Shown piece by piece: positions 15,520 to 18,804 of a stretch of DNA of 18,804 nt. This DNA comes from Faecalibacterium prausnitzii (GTDB lineage: Bacteria > Bacillota > Clostridia > Oscillospirales > Ruminococcaceae): the NCBI GenBank assembly GCA_002313795.1, contig DCCL01000036.1, positions 1 to 18,804 on the forward strand. The letters are read 5' to 3'. A program made the position numbers and the translations under genes. The notes below the pieces were generated by a model. That model did no database searches, was not told the DNA's origin, and worked only from the letters and a program-made list of their open reading frames with translations. Every line of letters starts with the position of its first letter. Position 1 is the first letter of the stretch.

Positions 15520-16206
15520 TTATTTTCCCTCGATTTCTCCATACAGCCACGACAGCGCATCCGACAGCCCTCCCAGCTGGTCGATGAGCTTCTCCCGCAC
15601 CGCCTTGCGGCCATCCAGCACAGTGCCCACATCCATGACCAGCTCCCCGGTGCGCATCATCAGCTCGGTATAGCGCCGGGCAGAGATGCCGCTGTGGTCT
15701 GCCACGAATCCCGTGATGCGCTCCTGCATCTGCTCGAACCACCGCATGGTCTGGGGCACGCCCAGAATCATCCCGGAGTGGCGGACGGGGTGCACTGTCA
15801 TGGTGGCCGTGGGCACGATGAAGCTGCGCTGGGCACTGACGGCCAGCGGGATGCCGATGGAGTGGCCCCCGCCCAGCACCACCGCTGCGCTGGGCTTGGA
15901 GATACTGGCAATGAGTTCTGCCAGCGCCAGACCAGCCTCCACATCCCCGCCCACCGTGTTGAGCAGCACCAGCAGCCCTTCGATGGACGGGTCTTCCTGC
16001 ACCGCCACCAGCTGGGGGATGACGTGCTCATACTTGGTGGTCTTCTGGCCCTGCGGGGCCTCCACATGGCCCTCCACCTGCCCCACCACCGTCAGGCAGT
16101 GGATGGCGTGGGCGCCCCGGGTGCGGTAGACGCTGCCCATATCCTCGATCTGTTCTTTTTCCAGCCGCTGCTGTTCCACCGGCGTGCTCTTCTCTTTCTG
16201 TGACAT
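15520..16206 (-). CDS. tepA: ClpP-like serine protease, TepA (translocation-enhancing) type
   Basis: A 228-residue ClpP-fold peptidase like B. subtilis TepA/YmfB, described as helping protein secretion, perhaps by digesting signal peptides or stalled precursors in the cytoplasm. Catalytic residues (numbered from ATG 16206) are Ser116 in GGGHSIG, His139 in TVHP and probably Asp192 in VMDVG. The oxyanion strand NTVGGD (83-88) is typical. Two in-frame ATGs, 16212 and 16206, follow AGGAGG; the spacing is only about 2 nt to 16212 but 8 nt to 16206, so I choose 16206. In Bacillus, tepA lies just before spoIIIE with only tiny genes between, and here it likewise precedes ftsK, which supports the call. 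It diverges from rex across a 265-nt gap. Confidence 0.9.
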   Translation of the reverse strand: MSQKEKSTPVEQQRLEKEQIEDMGSVYRTRGAHAIHCLTVVGQVEGHVEAPQGQKTTKYEHVIPQLVAVQEDPSIEGLLVLLNTVGGDVEAGLALAELIASISKPSAAVVLGGGHSIGIPLAVSAQRSFIVPTATMTVHPVRHSGMILGVPQTMRWFEQMQERITGFVADHSGISARRYTELMMRTGELVMDVGTVLDGRKAVREKLIDQLGGLSDALSWLYGEIEGK

Positions 16207-16310
16207 CTTCATGACCTCCTTTTCCGGCTCTTTTCAGCTTGCCCGGCGGGGGCAGTGGTTATGCTGCGGCAAAGATTTTCTTTGTTCGTGAAAAAAATGT
16301 CCAGAAGGAT

Positions 16311-16338
16311 TTGACATTCTCGTTTCACGCTGTATACT
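16311..16338 (+). promoter_or_regulatory. Sigma-A-type promoter of rex
   Basis: TTGACA (16311-16316), a perfect -35, precedes TATACT (16333-16338) by 16 nt; a second TATACT follows at 16340-16345. The transcript would start near 16345, leaving about a 125-nt leader before rex. On the opposite strand a TTGACA (16357-16362) overlaps the same region, but its matching -10 is poorly spaced. No full Rex operator is visible at this promoter. Confidence 0.75.
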
Positions 16339-16400
16339 TTATACTAGAGATAAGATTGTCAAATAAGTATCATTATTGTATGGAAAAGTACAAATCTGTT

Positions 16401-16440
16401 TTGCCGGAGCGCCCTGCTGCTGCGCACCTCTCCCCGGCAA
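16401..16440 (+). other. Hairpin in the rex 5' leader
   Basis: TTGCCGG (16401-16407) pairs with CCGGCAA (16434-16440), and inside it GCGC (16409-16412) pairs with GCGC (16422-16425). The GC-rich fold lies within an otherwise AT-rich leader about 30 nt before the rex start codon, and has no T-run after it, so it is not a terminator. No known riboswitch is recognised. Confidence 0.4.
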
Positions 16441-16471
16441 CGCTGTGGACAGAAAGAAAGGAGAACCCCCT

Positions 16472-17113
16472 ATGACCACTCCCGGCAAGGCTTCGCTGCC
16501 TGTTATCAAGCGGCTGCCCAAATATTACCGCTACCTGCGCACCCTGAAAAACGACGGCATCACCAGCATCTCCTCCCGCGAACTGGCGGCCCAGATGGGC
16601 ACTACCGCCTCTCAGGTGCGGCAGGATTTCAACTGCATCGGCGATGTGAACGGCCGGCAGGGCATCGGCTATTCGGTGGAGAATCTGCTGAACATCCTTG
16701 AGCACCTGCTCTTCGGCAACGGCGACCGCCTGCCCACCATCCTCATCGGCTGCGGCCGTCTGGGCAAGGCTGTGAGCCGTTTCATCACCACCGACACCAA
16801 CGGCTACAAGCTCATCGCCGCCTTCGACAACGCCCCTGATGAAGTAGGCAAGGAGATCAACGGCATCCAGATCCTCCACATCGACCAGCTGGAAGAGTTC
16901 TGCGCAGAGCACCACCCTGAGGTGGCTGTGCTCTGTCTGCCCCGCAGCGGTGCGCAGGAGATCAGCGGCCGTCTGGTGGCGCTGGGCATCACCGGCTTCT
17001 GGAACTTCTCCCACTACGACCTCTCGGTGCCTTATCCGCAGGTGGTGGTGGAGAACGTCCATCTGGGCGACAGCCTGATGAGTCTGGGCTACCGGCTGCG
17101 CAATCAGGACTGA
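16472..17113 (+). CDS. rex: Redox-sensing transcriptional repressor Rex
   Basis: A 213-residue dimeric repressor that senses the NADH/NAD+ ratio and typically represses fermentation and NAD-recycling genes in Gram-positive bacteria when NADH is low. The N-terminal winged helix (about 8-60) starts with the family's KRLPKYYRYL segment and includes SSRELAAQMGTTASQVRQDF, the recognition helix region. The Rossmann domain has the nucleotide-binding loop GCGRLG (93-98, usually GxGxxG) and a following acidic strand end, AAFDNAP. The C-terminal helix is the domain-swapping element. ATG 16472 is chosen with AAAGGAG 8 nt upstream; upstream in-frame ATGs lack family sequence. A terminator-like hairpin follows before tdk. 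A sequence TTGTGAAATAAT at 17126, just after the stop, resembles half a Rex site, but the other half is missing. Confidence 0.95.
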   Translation: MTTPGKASLPVIKRLPKYYRYLRTLKNDGITSISSRELAAQMGTTASQVRQDFNCIGDVNGRQGIGYSVENLLNILEHLLFGNGDRLPTILIGCGRLGKAVSRFITTDTNGYKLIAAFDNAPDEVGKEINGIQILHIDQLEEFCAEHHPEVAVLCLPRSGAQEISGRLVALGITGFWNFSHYDLSVPYPQVVVENVHLGDSLMSLGYRLRNQD

Positions 17114-17142
17114 ACCGCTTTTATCTTGTGAAATAATAAGAA

Positions 17143-17180
17143 AACCCTCCCTGTCCGGATGGGCAGAGAGGGTTCATTTT
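17143..17180 (+). terminator. Terminator-like hairpin between rex and tdk
   Basis: AACCCTC (17143-17149) pairs with GAGGGTT (17168-17174), and the interior CTGTCC/GGGCAG (17151-17156/17161-17166) extends the stem after one mismatch, leaving a GGAT loop. The downstream T-run is short (CATTTT, 17175-17180). It starts 29 nt after the rex stop and ends about 10 nt before the tdk ribosome binding site, so it may be an intrinsic terminator or partial attenuator. Confidence 0.7.
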
Positions 17181-17197
17181 GTGAGGAGAATCTTTTC

Positions 17198-17800
17198 ATG
17201 GCAAAGCTTTATTTCCGTTATGGCGCAATGAACAGCGGCAAGAGCACCGCACTGATGCAGGTGGCCCACAACTACGAAGAACAGGGGATGCGAGTTCTCA
17301 TCCTCAAGCCCAAGGTAGACACCAAGGGCAGCGGTGATCTGGTGAGCCGTCTGGGCGTCCGCCGGGCCGCCGACCTGCTCGTTCCCCCGGAGATGGACTT
17401 GGTGGAGGCTGTCCGGGAGGCCAGCTCCAAGGGTGCGCCTCTGGCCTGCGTTCTCTGCGACGAGAGCCAGTTCTTCACTGCTGAGCAGGCCGAACAGCTG
17501 TTCATGGTGACGGTAGACCTGAATATCCCGGTCATCTGCTACGGCCTGCGCTCCGACTTCTCCCTCAAGGGCTTCCCCGGCTCCACCCGGCTGCTGGAGC
17601 TGGCCCACACCATCGAGGAGATGAAGACCATCTGCACCTGTGGCCGCAAGGCCACCTGCAACTGCCGGAAGGTCAACGGAAAGTTCGTCTTTGAGGGCGA
17701 GCAGGTGGCTATTGACCTGCAGAACGACGTCCAGTACGTCAGCATGTGCCCGCAGTGCTACTTCCGGGAGCGCCGGGCCTTCTACGCTGCCCGCCGCTGA
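17198..17800 (+). CDS. tdk: Thymidine kinase (type II, TK1-like)
   Basis: A 200-residue enzyme that phosphorylates thymidine to dTMP in the salvage pathway, in the cytosol. The P-loop is GAMNSGKS (9-16). The Walker-B/catalytic region is CDESQFF (87-93), with Glu89 as the likely general base. The lasso region CYGLRSDFSLKGFPGS (114-129) and the zinc site, Cys146, Cys148, Cys184 and Cys187, are intact, as in other TK1-type proteins. The length is the usual one. ATG 17198 is preferred over upstream ATG 17159, because GAGGAG lies about 10 nt upstream and residues 1-13 of the longer form fall inside the hairpin. It follows rex by 84 nt with a hairpin between; no link to redox control is evident beyond adjacency. 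A terminator follows it. Confidence 0.96.
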   Translation: MAKLYFRYGAMNSGKSTALMQVAHNYEEQGMRVLILKPKVDTKGSGDLVSRLGVRRAADLLVPPEMDLVEAVREASSKGAPLACVLCDESQFFTAEQAEQLFMVTVDLNIPVICYGLRSDFSLKGFPGSTRLLELAHTIEEMKTICTCGRKATCNCRKVNGKFVFEGEQVAIDLQNDVQYVSMCPQCYFRERRAFYAARR

Positions 17801-17817
17801 GCGATTTTGATTTTTTC

Positions 17818-17850
17818 TGCCGTCCCCTTTGCCCGGGGGCGGCATTCTTC
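17818..17850 (+). terminator. Terminator after tdk
   Basis: TGCCGTCCCC (17818-17827) pairs with GGGGGCGGCA (17835-17844), with one T-G wobble and a 7-nt loop, followed by a modestly T-rich stretch (TTCTTC). An upstream T-run (17811-17816) suggests it also works against transcription from the other side. It starts 17 nt after the tdk stop. Confidence 0.85.
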
Positions 17851-17867
17851 ATATCTTTCTGCAGCAG

Positions 17868-17877
17868 TGATATATCA
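17868..17877. promoter_or_regulatory. Palindrome TGATATATCA, copy 1
   Basis: A perfect 10-bp palindrome. An identical copy occurs at 17911, exactly 43 nt further on, or about four helical turns. Repetition of the same palindrome at helical phase suggests a dimeric regulator's operator. Confidence 0.45.
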
Positions 17878-17910
17878 GTCAGGGTCAAATTCGCGCGTTT
17901 TTTGCACTAT

Positions 17911-17920
17911 TGATATATCA
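17911..17920. promoter_or_regulatory. Palindrome TGATATATCA, copy 2
   Basis: Identical to copy 1 at 17868; both are followed by G after the final A. The sites are about 270-320 nt before the likely promoter of the transporter gene, so they might also serve an unseen promoter or act from a distance. Confidence 0.45.
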
Positions 17921-17958
17921 GCTTGGCACCGAAGCTCTCTCCCATCGTCTCTTTTGAT

Positions 17959-18224
17959 GTATACAACGTTCTTTCAACATTTTATACTCCCATCCCAAAA
18001 TTCTTGCAAATCCGGTCAATCTGCACTTGTTGCATCCCAGTTTTCTATGCAAATCGTTGAAGTATACAAGTTGCACAGTTTTTTGTGTCAAGTTTATTCA
18101 TTATGGCAATGACGTCAAAACGGGGCAAAAAATAAGCGCAATATTTGTGCGTTTTCTGTCCGTATCCCTACAATTTGCATCTTTCTTTTTCTTTGTCTAT
18201 TTGTTATCATATTTGTATACAACG
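17959..18224 (+). repeat. Three direct copies of GTATACAA(C/G) element
   Basis: GTATACAACG occurs at 17959-17968 and 18215-18224, and GTATACAAG at 18062-18070, all in the same orientation. In the last copy the flanks make a palindrome, TTGTATACAA, which overlaps the -10 of the transporter promoter. Such a motif may be a repressor or activator site; with A/T-rich DNA, chance cannot be excluded. Confidence 0.35.
18193..18221 (+). promoter_or_regulatory. Candidate promoter of the substrate-binding protein gene
   Basis: TTGTCT (18193-18198) and TATACA (18216-18221) are 17 nt apart, with transcription expected near 18228 and a leader of about 55 nt. The palindrome TTGTATACAA overlaps the -10, so a bound regulator would block polymerase. 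Confidence 0.5.
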
Positions 18225-18281
18225 GATGCTTTGCAGAGGCACCGTGCAAGAAGATGTTTTCTACATAGGAGGAGAACGAAA

Positions 18282-18804
18282 ATGAGCAAGGCAATCTCTC
18301 GTCGCGACTTTCTGAAGGTCTCCGGCGCTGTCGGCGCTGCCGGCCTGCTGGCTGCCTGCGGCGGTTCCAGCAACTCTGGTTCCACTGCCGCTTCCACCGC
18401 TGCTTCCGCAGCATCTGTGGCTGGTCTGTCTTCTGACCCCGTCACCCTGACCATGAGCTGGTGGGGCGGCGAGTCCCGCCACAACGCTTACCAGGAGGCC
18501 ATCAAGGCTTTCATGGCTAAGAACAGCACCATCACCGTCAACCCCACCTTCGCTGCATGGTCCGGCTGGGAAGACACCATGTCTACCAAGTTCGCCGGCG
18601 GCGTGGCTGAGGATGTCTGCCAGATCAACTGGAACTGGCTGTACAACTACTCCAAGAATGGCCAGACCTTCATCGACCTGAACAGCGTCTCTGAGTATCT
18701 GGACCTGACCCAGTGGGACGAGGCTCCCATGGCTGCCTGCAACGTGGCAAACTCCCAGCAGTGCGTGCCCGTCTCCATGACCGGCCGTATCTTCTTCTGG
18801 AACA
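18282..18804 (+). CDS. ABC transporter substrate-binding lipoprotein, family 1-like (5' part)
   Basis: The first 174 residues of an extracellular solute-binding protein; the gene runs off the window's end. The signal has a twin-arginine motif (SRRDFLK, 6-12) directly fused to a lipobox (LLAAC, Cys26), so the product is exported folded or nearly so and lipid-anchored outside. A Ser/Ala-rich linker (about 27-52) follows, then a bacterial periplasmic-type domain with WWGGESRHNAYQEAIKAF (about 60-77), a typical opening of sugar-binding proteins. AGGAGGAG at 18268-18275 gives ATG 18282. Codons favour GCT, TCC and TCT, more like a highly expressed gene than its neighbours. Probably part of a carbohydrate ABC importer, whose permeases would lie to the right; the sugar is unknown. 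Confidence 0.9.
   Translation, partial: MSKAISRRDFLKVSGAVGAAGLLAACGGSSNSGSTAASTAASAASVAGLSSDPVTLTMSWWGGESRHNAYQEAIKAFMAKNSTITVNPTFAAWSGWEDTMSTKFAGGVAEDVCQINWNWLYNYSKNGQTFIDLNSVSEYLDLTQWDEAPMAACNVANSQQCVPVSMTGRIFFWN

Larger units (their letters stand above)
17845..18281. other. Long AT-rich non-coding regulatory region
   Basis: This 437-nt stretch contains no gene I can support; the reading frame open from 17807 to 18112 begins inside the tdk terminator, lacks a ribosome binding site and has no recognisable protein. It is much richer in A and T than the flanking genes. It holds two perfect 10-bp palindromes, three GTATACAA elements, TGACGTCA at 18110-18117, an imperfect inverted repeat around 18132-18153 and a promoter. 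This fits a strongly regulated promoter region for the downstream transporter. Confidence 0.6.

Noticed and set aside
16345..16400. Rex operator for autoregulation (TTGTCAAATAAGTATC)
   Set aside because: Only a loose match to one half-site; the second half of the palindrome is missing.
17807..18112. 101-residue open frame after tdk
   Set aside because: Starts just before the tdk terminator and spans it, has no ribosome binding site, and contains the operator-like palindromes.

Overview
The window looks like chromosomal DNA from a GC-rich Firmicute of the gut Ruminococcaceae/Oscillospiraceae, most likely Faecalibacterium or a close relative. The reasons are the strong GC bias at third codon positions, Gram-positive core genes (tepA-ftsK, rex, type II tdk), strong AGGAGG-type ribosome binding sites, AT-rich intergenic regions with sigma-A-like promoters, and lipoprotein or exported proteins that start with the S/T-R-R-x-F-L motif. 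The species is inferred from style and gene content, not proven. I see no rRNA, tRNA, CRISPR array, transposase or phage gene.

Positions 1-6366 read rightward. A perfect inverted repeat (12-38) precedes a heavy-metal/manganese-type permease of the ArsP_2 family (174-1061), which ends at a clear terminator. Next is a two-gene unit: a Cof-type HAD phosphatase overlapping a family 6 uracil/hypoxanthine-DNA glycosylase by 4 bp. It is followed by a tight four-gene block: XpaC-like, TelA-like, a divergent LemA-like protein, and a TPM-domain protein with a long glycine-rich tail. That block ends in a strong terminator (6326-6366). It joins two gene pairs usually met separately (xpaC-telA and lemA-TPM) and is the least understood and most interesting system here, probably a membrane-associated envelope-stress module.

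Positions 6367-9035 hold a monocistronic gene with a good promoter. It encodes a Tat-exported GH28 polygalacturonase-like enzyme with SLH-like C-terminal repeats and ends at a terminator. A second hairpin just beyond it terminates transcription arriving from the opposite strand.

Positions 9066-16206 read leftward: tepA (ClpP-like protease), ftsK/spoIIIE (DNA translocase), a YgiQ-family radical SAM protein, a secreted ComEC-like metallo-beta-lactamase lipoprotein with a GTG start inside the preceding gene, and a previously easy-to-miss 56-residue membrane protein at the end. ftsK has its own promoter abutting the tepA stop. The tepA-ftsK neighbourhood matches the known tepA-spoIIIE order in Bacillus.

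Positions 16213-18804 read rightward again: the redox-sensing repressor rex, divergent from tepA; thymidine kinase tdk; then a long AT-rich regulatory region (17845-18281) with two copies of a perfect 10-bp palindrome and three copies of a GTATACAA element. The window ends inside a Tat/lipobox-type ABC transporter substrate-binding protein, probably for a sugar.
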